A stretch of 12,927 bases of DNA, from assembly GCA_013002425.1 (NCBI GenBank), contig JABDJQ010000686.1, positions 1-12,927 of the forward strand, read 5' to 3'. Below the pieces are notes generated by a model, which ran no database searches, was not told where the DNA came from, and saw only the letters and a list, made by a program, of their open reading frames with translations. Positions 1 to 7,016 of this stretch are shown here, piece by piece (the first letter of the stretch is position 1; every line of letters begins with the position of its first letter). The stretch is from Gemmatimonadota bacterium. GTDB lineage: Bacteria > Orphanbacterota > Orphanbacteria > Orphanbacterales > Orphanbacteraceae. The translations under genes and the position numbers were made by a program.

Positions 1-2
1 GT

Positions 3-833
3 ACTTCGCCGATCGAGGCGATCGCGACGGTACTTCAGAAACCCCCGGCGGTTCTCATCATCGAATTCGACGTAAACGACATCTCCTCGCTCGAAGTGTG
101 CGCCACACTGAAGCGCAGCGGCTTCAAGAACCCCGTTCTGCTCATTGCCCCCGAAAAGATGCGCGCGAAAGATCAGGCCCGGTGCAGGCAGGCCGGTGTC
201 GACGAGATCATCATCTACGGTCACAATCATTCGCACATGCAGGAAGCGATCGAAGGACTCATCGCGGGCGGTGCGGGGCGTGAACGTCCCACGTTCATCG
301 CGTTTCGTGGCGCGATGGGAGCGGATGCGCCGTCCGATGAAAGCGGCCGCGACGAGTCCGGCGTCTTCCATGCAATCGATGACGATTACAGACTGAAAGC
401 GGAAGTGCAGGATCGCCTGGTCGACTCGCTCGAGCGCGCCGGCACGTTCGGCGTCGATTGCGTGGCGCTCATGGTGAAGTTCATGGGACTCGACGAGGGG
501 ATCGCTCTCAACAACGAAGCGGCGTCAGCGGCAGTCGAGACGATGCGGGCCAATTTCCGCCGGGACGACATCCTCGTTGCCTGGTCCGAGACCGAACTCG
601 TTGCCGTCATGACGGGCACGAACAGGCGTGGTTTCGAGTCGTTTCTGTCGCGCGTGCGGACGAAGATGCTCGAAACGGTCACTTCCGACGCGCTGCCGCC
701 GTTCCGCATGGGGCAGGCGTTTCTCGTTGCAGGGGAGACGTACTCGTCCGACGCGATTCTGGAGCGTCTCCTGCGTTCGTTCACAGAGTGCGACATTCTC
801 GGGTTTCATGTGGAAGTGGAGCTCGCGACTTGA
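3..833 (+). CDS. Degenerate receiver + degenerate GGDEF-type signalling protein (5' truncated)
   Basis: The frame is open from the left edge to TGA at 831-833, so the gene begins outside the window. A GTG at 96 cannot be the true start, because the receiver strand carrying the putative phospho-acceptor Asp (codon 69-71, context IIEFDVND) lies upstream of it. The first ~80 residues read as a CheY-like receiver (LEVCATLKRSG helix, PVLLIA strand, AGVDE near the end). The Thr/Ser expected after strand 4 is Ala (LLIAPEK), and the Lys expected after strand 5 is not seen (EIIIYGHN). The C-terminal ~150 residues align by eye with a GGDEF domain: RRDDILVAW then SETEL where GGDEF should be, then a helix ending in RVRTKM. 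It is therefore probably not a working diguanylate cyclase and may act as a binding or scaffold module. The family call is by motif reading. The gene converges on sufS, 26 nt between stops. Confidence 0.7.
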   Translation, partial: TSPIEAIATVLQKPPAVLIIEFDVNDISSLEVCATLKRSGFKNPVLLIAPEKMRAKDQARCRQAGVDEIIIYGHNHSHMQEAIEGLIAGGAGRERPTFIAFRGAMGADAPSDESGRDESGVFHAIDDDYRLKAEVQDRLVDSLERAGTFGVDCVALMVKFMGLDEGIALNNEAASAAVETMRANFRRDDILVAWSETELVAVMTGTNRRGFESFLSRVRTKMLETVTSDALPPFRMGQAFLVAGETYSSDAILERLLRSFTECDILGFHVEVELAT

Positions 834-859
834 ACCGCTGATCCCGCCCGGCAGAATCA

Positions 860-2083
860 TCAAATGCTACCCGACGCGATTTCCTTCAGCGCCTGCAGCA
901 GAACATCAGCCTCCTCTTCCGTATTGTAGATCGCGAACGAAGCGCGAACCGTCGCGCCGAGCCCGAGCGCCTGCAGCAGCAGCGCGGTGCAATGATCGCC
1001 CGCGCGCACCGCGATCCCGCGCGCGTCGAGCGCCCGCCCCACGTCTTCAGATGAACGCTTCGCCATGTTGAATGAAACGACACCCGTGCGATCTTCGTCC
1101 GCGCCGGGACCGTAAACGGCGACGCGGTCGATCTTCTCCAGCCCGCGCAGAAGACGCGCCGCGAGCGAGCGCGCGTGTTCATGTACGCGATCCACGCCGA
1201 TCGCGTCGATGTAGTCTACGGCCCGCGCCCACCCGGCGATGCCCGCGGTATCGGGCGTACCCGCCTCGAACTTGTGCGGCACCGAGAGAAACGATGCGCC
1301 GGTGCGGTCGATGTTCGCGATCGTGCCGCCGCCGGCGATGAACGGCTCCATCGTATCGAGCAGCGCGCGTTTTCCGTAGAGCGCGCCGGCGCCGGCCGGG
1401 CCGTGCATCTTGTGCGCCGAGAACGCGACGAAGTCGGCATCGAGCGCCTGCGCGTCGAACGGCATGTGCCCGATCGTCTGCGCCGCGTCGAGAAGCACGA
1501 TCGCGCCTCGCTCGTGCGCGGTGCGAACGAGATCCGCCGCCGGGTTCAGAATGCCGAGCGAGTTCGACGCGTGCGTGAACGCCACGAGCTTCGTCGTTTC
1601 GTCCATGACGCGCATGAGGTCGCGCGGGTCGAGCCGTTCACGCGACCCGATCGGTAGAAAGCGAAGTTCGACGCCGCGCTCGCGAGCGAGCGTCTGCCAG
1701 GGGAGAAGATTCGAATGGTGCTCCATCTCGGAGACTACGACGGAGTCGCCCGGGCCGAGATGAGCGCGCGCCCACGAGTGCATGGCGAGATGAACGGCTT
1801 CGGTCGTGTTCCGCGTGAATACGATTTCGGACGTGTCGCGCGCGCCGATGAACCGCGCGAGCCGTTCGCGCGCCGACTCGTAGATGCCGGTCGATTCGCG
1901 CGAAAGCGTGTGCACGCCGCGATGCACGTTCCCGCAATGTTCGCGATAATAGGCGGCCACGGCGTCGATCACGCACGCCGGCTTCTGTGTCGTGGATGCG
2001 TTGTCGAGATAGACGAGCGGACGCCCCTCGATCTCGCGCGCGAGAATCGGAAAGTCGGCGCGTATGTCCGCGAGGGAGCGCAA
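860..2083 (-). CDS. sufS: Cysteine desulfurase, SufS type
   Basis: A PLP enzyme that takes sulfur from L-cysteine as an enzyme persulfide for Fe-S cluster assembly. From a TTG start at 2083 it is 407 aa, matching the ~406 aa of SufS. The N-terminus reads like SufS (ADIRADFPILAREI, then PLVYLDNASTTQKP). The PLP lysine is Lys225 in FSAHKMHGPAGAG, and the catalytic cysteine is Cys365 in VRAGDHC, near the E. coli positions 226 and 364. An ERGAIVLLDAAQTIGHM segment supplies the cofactor Asp. The frame is open much further upstream, but that part overlaps top6A and has no family similarity. The TTG lies 2 nt after the top6A stop with no clear Shine-Dalgarno site, so translation is probably coupled to top6A. 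No sufB, sufC, sufD, sufE or sufU is nearby. The role call is firm; the start is less sure. Confidence 0.93.
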   Translation of the reverse strand: MRSLADIRADFPILAREIEGRPLVYLDNASTTQKPACVIDAVAAYYREHCGNVHRGVHTLSRESTGIYESARERLARFIGARDTSEIVFTRNTTEAVHLAMHSWARAHLGPGDSVVVSEMEHHSNLLPWQTLARERGVELRFLPIGSRERLDPRDLMRVMDETTKLVAFTHASNSLGILNPAADLVRTAHERGAIVLLDAAQTIGHMPFDAQALDADFVAFSAHKMHGPAGAGALYGKRALLDTMEPFIAGGGTIANIDRTGASFLSVPHKFEAGTPDTAGIAGWARAVDYIDAIGVDRVHEHARSLAARLLRGLEKIDRVAVYGPGADEDRTGVVSFNMAKRSSEDVGRALDARGIAVRAGDHCTALLLQALGLGATVRASFAIYNTEEEADVLLQALKEIASGSI

Positions 2084-2085
2084 GG

Positions 2086-3186
2086 CTATGGCAGGAACGC
2101 TTTGGTGTTCGCCAGCTTGTTCGGAAGATACTCTTCGATCACGTAGTTCAGGCCGTGCTTCGCAAGCGCCTGCTGTTCCGCGCGAACGCCCATCTTGAGA
2201 AGCTGACGCACGGCAGTCTGCCACGCTTTGTGATGCAGGAAGAAGGGATCGTTCTTGAGCGCGTCTTTTGCGCGCTTGATGTCGACTTCCTTCATGGGAT
2301 GCGTCGGAAGTTCGTAATCGACGATGTCCTGCGGCGTAATGCCGAGAAAACGCGCCTTCGGCACGCAGAAGAATTCGTTCAGATGCGCCGCGCTCCCCGA
2401 GCCGACCTTGAGCGTACGGTAGATGTTCGAAATTCCGTACGGATCGCCGTCGACGAACACGTAAACGGGGATGCGCTTGTCGTCCGAGAGCCGCCGGATG
2501 AAGCGACGGCACGCGCGCGTCGGCACGCCCCCCATCGAAATCAGAATGCAGTTCGCGCTCTTCCAGTAGCTGTGCTTCACGAGGCGCTGGAACATCCCCG
2601 CGGTTTCGATCACGAGAATGAACTTCGCTTTCGTTTCGAACTTGAGCTGCTCGACCGAAATCGGAATCGAGTACGCGCCGGAGCCGAATTTCGTGCAGTC
2701 GATGCGAAGCGGGCGCCCGGTGCTCGGGTCGTTGTCGATCACGACCAGCTGCCCCGCGACGTCGCCGCCCTTTTCCTCCGGGATGAAGCCGAGTTGCTCG
2801 CGGTTGACGCCGAAGAGCGCCTCGACGTCGTCCATCACCGTGTCCGACTCGGGCTGCTCCTTGAAGCGCGCCTCTTCCCAGTTCTTCGAAACGTAATACG
2901 CCTCTCGTTTCGTCGCGATGTCGTCCGTTTCCACGAGCTCTTTCGAAAGCGACATCATGCGAAGCGTCTGCGCGAACGTCTTCACGGTGTTCACCGTAAG
3001 CGTGCGCTCCTTCTTCCGGCCGCGCATTTCGAAGAAGCCCTTCTTCGGATCGTATTTCACGTTCTGGAGCGAGCGGATCGGGAACTTCATCGCCGGCTTC
3101 GCGCCGCGGTTCACTTTCGTTTCGACGCTCGAAGCTTCGCCCCGGATCTGATCGACGATGCTGCCGCTTTTCTTTCTTGGTGCCAC
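2086..3186 (-). CDS. top6A: DNA topoisomerase VI subunit A (Spo11-like)
   Basis: This is the DNA-cleaving subunit of the type IIB topoisomerase; with subunit B it forms an A2B2 enzyme that relaxes and decatenates DNA. The protein is 366 aa, a normal length. The winged-helix (CAP-like) domain carries TKREAYYVSKNW; Tyr98, placed as in the R-(D/E)-x-x-Y motif of Spo11/Top6A, is the likely nucleophile. The Toprim domain supplies Glu194 (LVIETAGMF) and Asp246/Asp248 (FVDGDPYGI) for magnesium. All key residues are present. The start is GTG at 3186-3184, preceded by AAGGA, which itself overlaps the end of top6B; the gap between the two genes is 10 nt. It is the second gene of the top6B-top6A-sufS operon. 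The basic N-terminus (APRKKSGS) is short and probably disordered. Similarity is strong enough to exclude a Topo VIII or other Spo11-like fragment as the first choice. Confidence 0.95.
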   Translation of the reverse strand: MAPRKKSGSIVDQIRGEASSVETKVNRGAKPAMKFPIRSLQNVKYDPKKGFFEMRGRKKERTLTVNTVKTFAQTLRMMSLSKELVETDDIATKREAYYVSKNWEEARFKEQPESDTVMDDVEALFGVNREQLGFIPEEKGGDVAGQLVVIDNDPSTGRPLRIDCTKFGSGAYSIPISVEQLKFETKAKFILVIETAGMFQRLVKHSYWKSANCILISMGGVPTRACRRFIRRLSDDKRIPVYVFVDGDPYGISNIYRTLKVGSGSAAHLNEFFCVPKARFLGITPQDIVDYELPTHPMKEVDIKRAKDALKNDPFFLHHKAWQTAVRQLLKMGVRAEQQALAKHGLNYVIEEYLPNKLANTKAFLP

Positions 3187-3196
3187 GTTGGTTTCC

Positions 3197-4912
3197 TTAC
3201 AGCTTCCGGCTCTTCTCGAGAATGTCCTTCAGATTGTTTTCGGTCTTCGTGCGTTTGGCGTCGGTCAGGTCGAGAATCTCCTGCAGCGCGATCCCGATAT
3301 GCGGGATGTACTTTTCGATGTAGCTCTTCTTCTTCTCCTGATCCGCGAGCCGCCGGCCGCGCCTGATATGCGTGGCGACCTTGCGTCCGCACTCCTGCAC
3401 GGCGAGCTTCACTTCCTTCGTAATTTCGGGGTACGAAGCGATCGCCTCTTTCGATTCGGACGTGAACGGCACCCAGACCGACGCGATATGTACGAGCACC
3501 GCCATCGGCGCGACAGGCATCGCGCCGCGGCTCTGCTGCACGAGATAATTGCGCCAGGCGACGTCGATCACGCTTTTCGAAATCGCGCACGCCATCTTCT
3601 GATACATGAGGGGCACGCGGTTCGCGAGGCGATACAGTTTGATGGGTTCGTCGGCATTGAACGACTTGCCGCCGTACGCGATCGCCGCTTCGATCAGAAA
3701 CGGATTGCCGCGATAAACCGCGGTCGGCCGCGTGATCGCCGCGCAGAAATCGGCGTCGTGCCGTTCCATGAGCGACGCGATCAGCTGGTCGTCGCCGATC
3801 GGCGAAAGACAGTTCGTGGCCGGGTTCATGATCTTCGTCGACTGGATGGCCTTGTAGAGCGACTCCGCGGCGTCGCGGTGCGCGCGCGCGGGGCTCGTTT
3901 TCTCACTCAGCTTGGTCTTCGCCAGGATCTCTCGCGCGACTTTGCCGCTCACCCTGCTGAACTCGGTCTGCAGGAACGCGCTCAGATTACGCGCACGCGT
4001 ATCTTTCAGCATCTTCATGAGATGGCCGAGTTCGACCCCGCGCGGATGCGGCTTGATCTCCTTCGCCTCGGCGGGGAGCACCTTCGTGGCCCGCGGAATC
4101 GTCCGCGCGTCGCCCTTCGGCGGCGTGTAGTGTATTTCCACGTGCGGGTTCGCGAGCGCGATCTGCCAGAGGTAGTCGTCGACCGAATGGCGCCCCGACT
4201 TGTAGTTCGCCTCGAGCTCCAGTTCGACGCACGTGCCGTGCTTCGAATCCCACTCGACCTCCTCGTCCGACTTGATGACGGGCAGGTTCGTGTTCGTGTC
4301 GAGCATGATGCTGAAGCGATGGGCTTTCTTGCGCTTCACGCGCGAAACGACCGTCATCGGCTTGCCCGTCGTGAGCTGGCCGTACATGCCCGCGGCGGAG
4401 ATGCCGATGCCCTGCTGCCCGCGCGACTGGCGCAGGCGATGGAACTTGCTGCCGTAGAGGAGCGACCCGAAGATGCGCGGGATCTCCTTCGGCGTGATGC
4501 CGGGGCCGTTGTCCTGGACCGATACGAGATACCGGTCGTCCTGTGTCTGTGTGATCGCGACATGGACTACGGGCGTGATTCCCGCTTCGTCGCAGGCGTC
4601 GAGGGAGTTGTCGACCGCCTCTTTCACGGTCGTCAGAAGCGCTTTCGACGGATTGTCGAACCCGAGAAGATGGCGGTTTTTCGCGAAGAACTCGCTGACC
4701 GAGATCTCGCGCTGCTTCGCGACCTTGTGGGCGCCCCCCCTTGACCGCGGCTTTTGGGGGCTCGGTGTCCGGTTCTTCTTCGTCACTTTGAGCTTCGACG
4801 TCTTGCTCGCGCCCTTTGTCTTCTGCTCCGCCATTTCACTCGATGTTTCTTCGCCGAACAGCTCCGCCTGCGCGGTTCCGCCGCGGTTTCGACTCGCACG
4901 ACCCTTCTTCAT
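3197..4912 (-). CDS. top6B: DNA topoisomerase VI subunit B (GHKL ATPase)
   Basis: This is the ATP-binding subunit of topoisomerase VI; ATP-driven dimerisation gates DNA passage through the A subunits. The protein is 571 aa against roughly 530 in archaea. The GHKL domain begins near residue 65 (EISVSEFFAKNRHLLGF). Its N-box is KEAVDNSLDAC (Glu98, Asn102), followed by DNGPGI (Asp134) and the glycine-rich GQQGIGISAAGMYGQ. A helix-2-turn-helix segment follows (ARNLSAFLQTEFSRVSG). The transducer domain contains VWVPFTSESKEAIASYP, in which Lys488 matches the switch lysine that contacts ATP. The extra length is mostly a Lys/Arg/Ser-rich tail before residue 65. The start ATG at 4912 has an AGGAGGG site 4 nt upstream and a good promoter, so the tail is probably translated. 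It is the first gene of the operon; its TAA lies 10 nt before the top6A start. Confidence 0.95.
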   Translation of the reverse strand: MKKGRASRNRGGTAQAELFGEETSSEMAEQKTKGASKTSKLKVTKKNRTPSPQKPRSRGGAHKVAKQREISVSEFFAKNRHLLGFDNPSKALLTTVKEAVDNSLDACDEAGITPVVHVAITQTQDDRYLVSVQDNGPGITPKEIPRIFGSLLYGSKFHRLRQSRGQQGIGISAAGMYGQLTTGKPMTVVSRVKRKKAHRFSIMLDTNTNLPVIKSDEEVEWDSKHGTCVELELEANYKSGRHSVDDYLWQIALANPHVEIHYTPPKGDARTIPRATKVLPAEAKEIKPHPRGVELGHLMKMLKDTRARNLSAFLQTEFSRVSGKVAREILAKTKLSEKTSPARAHRDAAESLYKAIQSTKIMNPATNCLSPIGDDQLIASLMERHDADFCAAITRPTAVYRGNPFLIEAAIAYGGKSFNADEPIKLYRLANRVPLMYQKMACAISKSVIDVAWRNYLVQQSRGAMPVAPMAVLVHIASVWVPFTSESKEAIASYPEITKEVKLAVQECGRKVATHIRRGRRLADQEKKKSYIEKYIPHIGIALQEILDLTDAKRTKTENNLKDILEKSRKL

Positions 4913-4916
4913 GTCA

Positions 4917-4923
4917 CCCTCCT
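4917..4923 (-). promoter_or_regulatory. Shine-Dalgarno site of top6B
   Basis: AGGAGGG on the minus strand, 4 nt before ATG at 4912. It is a near-perfect match to the anti-SD, and it fixes the most upstream ATG as the start, which keeps the basic N-terminal extension in the protein. Confidence 0.8.
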
Positions 4924-4937
4924 ATACGCACGCGGCG

Positions 4938-4966
4938 ATTATAGGCGCGCACAGGCTCGCAGGCAA
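4938..4966 (-). promoter_or_regulatory. Sigma70-type promoter for the top6B-top6A-sufS operon
   Basis: On the minus strand a perfect -10 box TATAAT (4943-4938) follows TTGCCT (4966-4961, 4 of 6 matches to TTGACA) with exactly 17 nt between. The predicted start of transcription is near 4931, giving a leader of about 18 nt before the top6B ATG. This leaves little room for leader-based control. Prediction from consensus only. Confidence 0.75.
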
Positions 4967-5014
4967 GGACTGGGGTGATGGGGCGCTGCGATGAGTGCGT
5001 GGGCCGGGGAAGAT

Positions 5015-5146
5015 CCCGCTGTCATGCATCAGCCTCCTCGGCCTCGCCCTGTCGGACCGTCGGGCGGGGGGGCTCGAAACGATTGGCGCCGTGCCCCCGG
5101 TCCTCCAATGGGGCTCGGCCTGCGGGGGCCGATGCACGACAGCGGG
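5015..5146. repeat. 132-bp imperfect inverted repeat
   Basis: The outer arm CCCGCTGTCATGCATC (5015-5030) matches the reverse complement of 5131-5146 at 15 of 16 bases. Similarity continues inward with small gaps: GCC, GGCC, GCCC and GGACCG blocks appear in the same order in both arms. Other local pairings are possible, such as ATTGG (5082-5086) with CCAAT (5105-5109) and TCGGCC (5115-5120) with GGCCGA (5127-5132). It could be a cruciform or an RNA hairpin, or a decayed inverted-repeat insertion of the MITE type. No target-site duplication was identified. Confidence 0.6.
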
Positions 5147-5218
5147 AGGAGGGGCGGCGCATTCATTCGAGGCTTCATTCCCCGTCCTCGTACTGCGGCG
5201 GTGCCGACGCCTCCGCGC

Positions 5219-5321
5219 GAAGTGGGGAAGAAGAGAGGAAGGAGAGAGAGGATAGGTTCCCCTCCATACTCAGATTCCCTTCCTACTCTTTCCCTTCTTG
5301 CTCCTTTCCCCTCTTCCCTTC
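5219..5321. repeat. Purine block followed by pyrimidine block
   Basis: An uninterrupted 29-nt purine run (5224-5252) is followed after about 20 nt by a pyrimidine-rich block (5275-5321, broken only at 5285 and 5300). The pyrimidine block loosely resembles the reverse complement of the purine block, and both end in a GAAG/CTTC-type edge. Such tracts can form a long weak hairpin or a triplex (H-DNA). Function is unknown. Confidence 0.5.
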
Positions 5322-5356
5322 GCAGCGAGGAGTGCCGGGCCGGATGGCGCGGACCC

Positions 5357-5449
5357 GTGGCGGGTGGCGCGCCGGACGGGGACCCCTGCCGAGCCTGCCG
5401 AGGCAGGGGTGTGCGGGCGCGACAGGACCCGCCAAACTCCCCCCGCCAC
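5357..5449. repeat. Nested hairpins upstream of the decarboxylase gene
   Basis: A perfect 9-bp inverted repeat, ACCCCTGCC (5382-5390) and GGCAGGGGT (5402-5410), encloses an 11-nt loop. The first arm and loop contain a direct repeat of CCTGCCGAG. Around it GTGGCGGG (5357-5364) pairs with CCCGCCAC (5442-5449). No T-run follows on either strand, so a classical intrinsic terminator is unlikely. It lies 75-170 nt before the decarboxylase start and could lie in its leader if transcription begins upstream of it. Confidence 0.55.
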
Positions 5450-5511
5450 TCCAGCCCGACCACTTCGAGCCATGTGGTAGTGTCTCGAAATCCACCGGGG
5501 GCCGTAATCGC

Positions 5512-5519
5512 AAAGGAGG
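5512..5519 (+). promoter_or_regulatory. Shine-Dalgarno site that sets the decarboxylase start
   Basis: AAAGGAGG ends 5 nt before GTG at 5525. It is an excellent match and decides in favour of this GTG over in-frame starts hundreds of bases upstream. Confidence 0.85.
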
Positions 5520-5524
5520 CCGGC

Positions 5525-7015
5525 GTGTCGGAATGGTACGACCCGGACATGAGTCCCGAAGAATTCCGCAGGCTCGGGCATCGCACGATCGACATGATCG
5601 CGGAGTACTACGAATCGATTCGCGATCTGCCCGTGTACCCGAAGAGGACGGCGCATGAAGTCGAAAGCGCGTTCGAAGAGGAGCTGCCGCGCGAGGGGCA
5701 GTCACCCGACTCGATTCTCGACGCCTGGACGGAGAAGATCCTCCCGAACGCGACGCATCTCGGTTCTCCACGCTACTTCGGATACGTGAACGGCTCGGGC
5801 GCGATGATCGGGACGCTTGCCGAGGCGCTGGCGGCGGCCGTGAACATGAACGTGGGCGGCTGGAAGCCCGCGCCGGCGGCGACGGAGGTCGAACGGCGCA
5901 CGATTCGCTGGATCGCGGAGGCGATCGGCTACCCGGCGGATTGCGGCGGGCTCTTCACGTCGGGCGGCATGATGGCGAACTTCACGGCGCTCACGGCCGC
6001 GCTCCGGAACACGGCAGCTTACGATATGGCGGAGTCGGGGCTGCAGTCGCCGGAGCGGACGGGCCGGTTCCGCCTCTATATGGCAGATCACGAGGGGCAT
6101 GTTTCGATCAAGGCCGCGGCCGATATGACAGGCATCGGCCGTAGTGCGGTGGTGCCGATTCCGTCGCGTGACGACCTGTCGATGGACCCTGGAGAACTTC
6201 GCCGCGCGATCGAGGGGGATCTCGCCGCGGGAGAGCTTCCGTTCTGCGTGGTCGCGCAGGTCGGTTCGATCAACGTGGGCGTGATCGATCCGATCGAACA
6301 GATCGCGGATATCTGCGAGGAATACGGTCTCTGGTTCCATGCCGATGGCGCATGCGGCGCGTTCGGCGCGATGCTCCCCGAGATGCGCGACCAGTACCGC
6401 GGCATGGAACGCGCGGATTCGCTGACGCTCGACCCGCACAAGTGGCTCTACGTGCCGTACGAATGCGGCGCGGTACTCGTGCGTGAGCCGGAGCGTCTGC
6501 GCCGGGCGTTTTCGATGTCGGCCCCGTACCTGCGCGGTACGATCCCGACCGAGTACGACGGACTCGACTACTACGACTACGGGCCGCAGATGTCGCGCGG
6601 CTTTCGCGCGCTCAAAGTGTGGATGATGATCAAGCAGTACGGGCTCGACGGGTATCGCAAGCTGCTTCGCCAGAACAACGAATGCGCTTCGCACATGCAT
6701 GAGCTCGTGAAGAAGTCGCCCGATTTCGAAGTGCTGCACGAGCCGAATCTCTACATCTATTCTTTCCGGTTCGTGCCCGCGGGCATGCAGGGTGGGAGGC
6801 GTGACGAAGCGGCCGAGTCGGAGATCGACAGGCTGAACCAGAGGATCTGCGACGAGCTGCAGCTCTCGGGCGAGGCGTTCGTCATGACGTCGCGCATTCA
6901 CGGTCGCGTCGTGATTCGCATTTCGGTCTGCTCGCATCGGACGACGCCGGCCGATATCGACCGCGTGTTCGAGCGCATGCACGCGATCGGTCTCGCGAAT
7001 CTGGGGCACGTCTGA
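5525..7015 (+). CDS. PLP-dependent group II decarboxylase (aromatic-L-amino-acid decarboxylase-like)
   Basis: The protein is 496 aa from a GTG start with AAAGGAGG 5 nt upstream. The N-terminus (EFRRLGHRTIDMIAEYYES) and the SPRYFGYVNGSG stretch are typical of the DDC/tyrosine/tryptophan decarboxylase family. Lys306 in LTLDPHKWLYVPYECG is the PLP lysine. His192 (DHEGHVSIKAA) is the likely ring-stacking residue, and Asp274 (WFHADGACGAF) should bind the pyridine nitrogen. The family removes the alpha-carboxyl of an amino acid to give an amine. The substrate cannot be read here: tyrosine, tryptophan, phenylalanine, DOPA and glutamate relatives share this layout, and the FHADGACGAF variant differs from the HVDAA of animal enzymes. 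It starts a plus-strand cluster; the next gene begins 1 nt after its TGA. No amine or amino-acid transporter is adjacent, so a simple acid-resistance antiporter system is not supported. Confidence 0.88.
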   Translation: MSEWYDPDMSPEEFRRLGHRTIDMIAEYYESIRDLPVYPKRTAHEVESAFEEELPREGQSPDSILDAWTEKILPNATHLGSPRYFGYVNGSGAMIGTLAEALAAAVNMNVGGWKPAPAATEVERRTIRWIAEAIGYPADCGGLFTSGGMMANFTALTAALRNTAAYDMAESGLQSPERTGRFRLYMADHEGHVSIKAAADMTGIGRSAVVPIPSRDDLSMDPGELRRAIEGDLAAGELPFCVVAQVGSINVGVIDPIEQIADICEEYGLWFHADGACGAFGAMLPEMRDQYRGMERADSLTLDPHKWLYVPYECGAVLVREPERLRRAFSMSAPYLRGTIPTEYDGLDYYDYGPQMSRGFRALKVWMMIKQYGLDGYRKLLRQNNECASHMHELVKKSPDFEVLHEPNLYIYSFRFVPAGMQGGRRDEAAESEIDRLNQRICDELQLSGEAFVMTSRIHGRVVIRISVCSHRTTPADIDRVFERMHAIGLANLGHV

Positions 7016-7016
7016 G

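Larger units (their letters stand above)
4967..5511. other. Long non-coding, structure-rich intergenic region
   Basis: No reading frame here resembles a protein: the open plus frame reaching back to 4991 translates to Pro/Arg/Gly-rich text with no family features and reflects high GC. The stretch separates the top6B promoter from the decarboxylase gene. It holds three successive inverted-repeat or strand-asymmetric blocks (5015-5146, 5219-5321, 5357-5449), listed separately. No convincing plus-strand promoter was found for the decarboxylase, and no tRNA-like or known riboswitch pattern was recognised. Confidence 0.7.

Noticed and set aside
2084..2512. Upstream extension of sufS to 2512
   Set aside because: It lies inside the top6A coding sequence in another frame and shows no SufS similarity; the family N-terminus aligns at 2083.
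1987..4744. Long plus-strand open frames opposite top6A and top6B
   Set aside because: They are Arg-rich mirror frames of high-GC codons; the minus-strand genes carry full sets of family motifs.
5455..5483. Plus-strand promoter for the decarboxylase (TAGTGT with an upstream GAC)
   Set aside because: Matches to -10 and -35 consensus are too poor to separate from chance.
4991..5524. In-frame upstream extension of the decarboxylase to a start at 4991
   Set aside because: The translation is Pro/Arg/Gly-rich with no family similarity, and GTG at 5525 has a near-perfect Shine-Dalgarno site and matches the family N-terminus.
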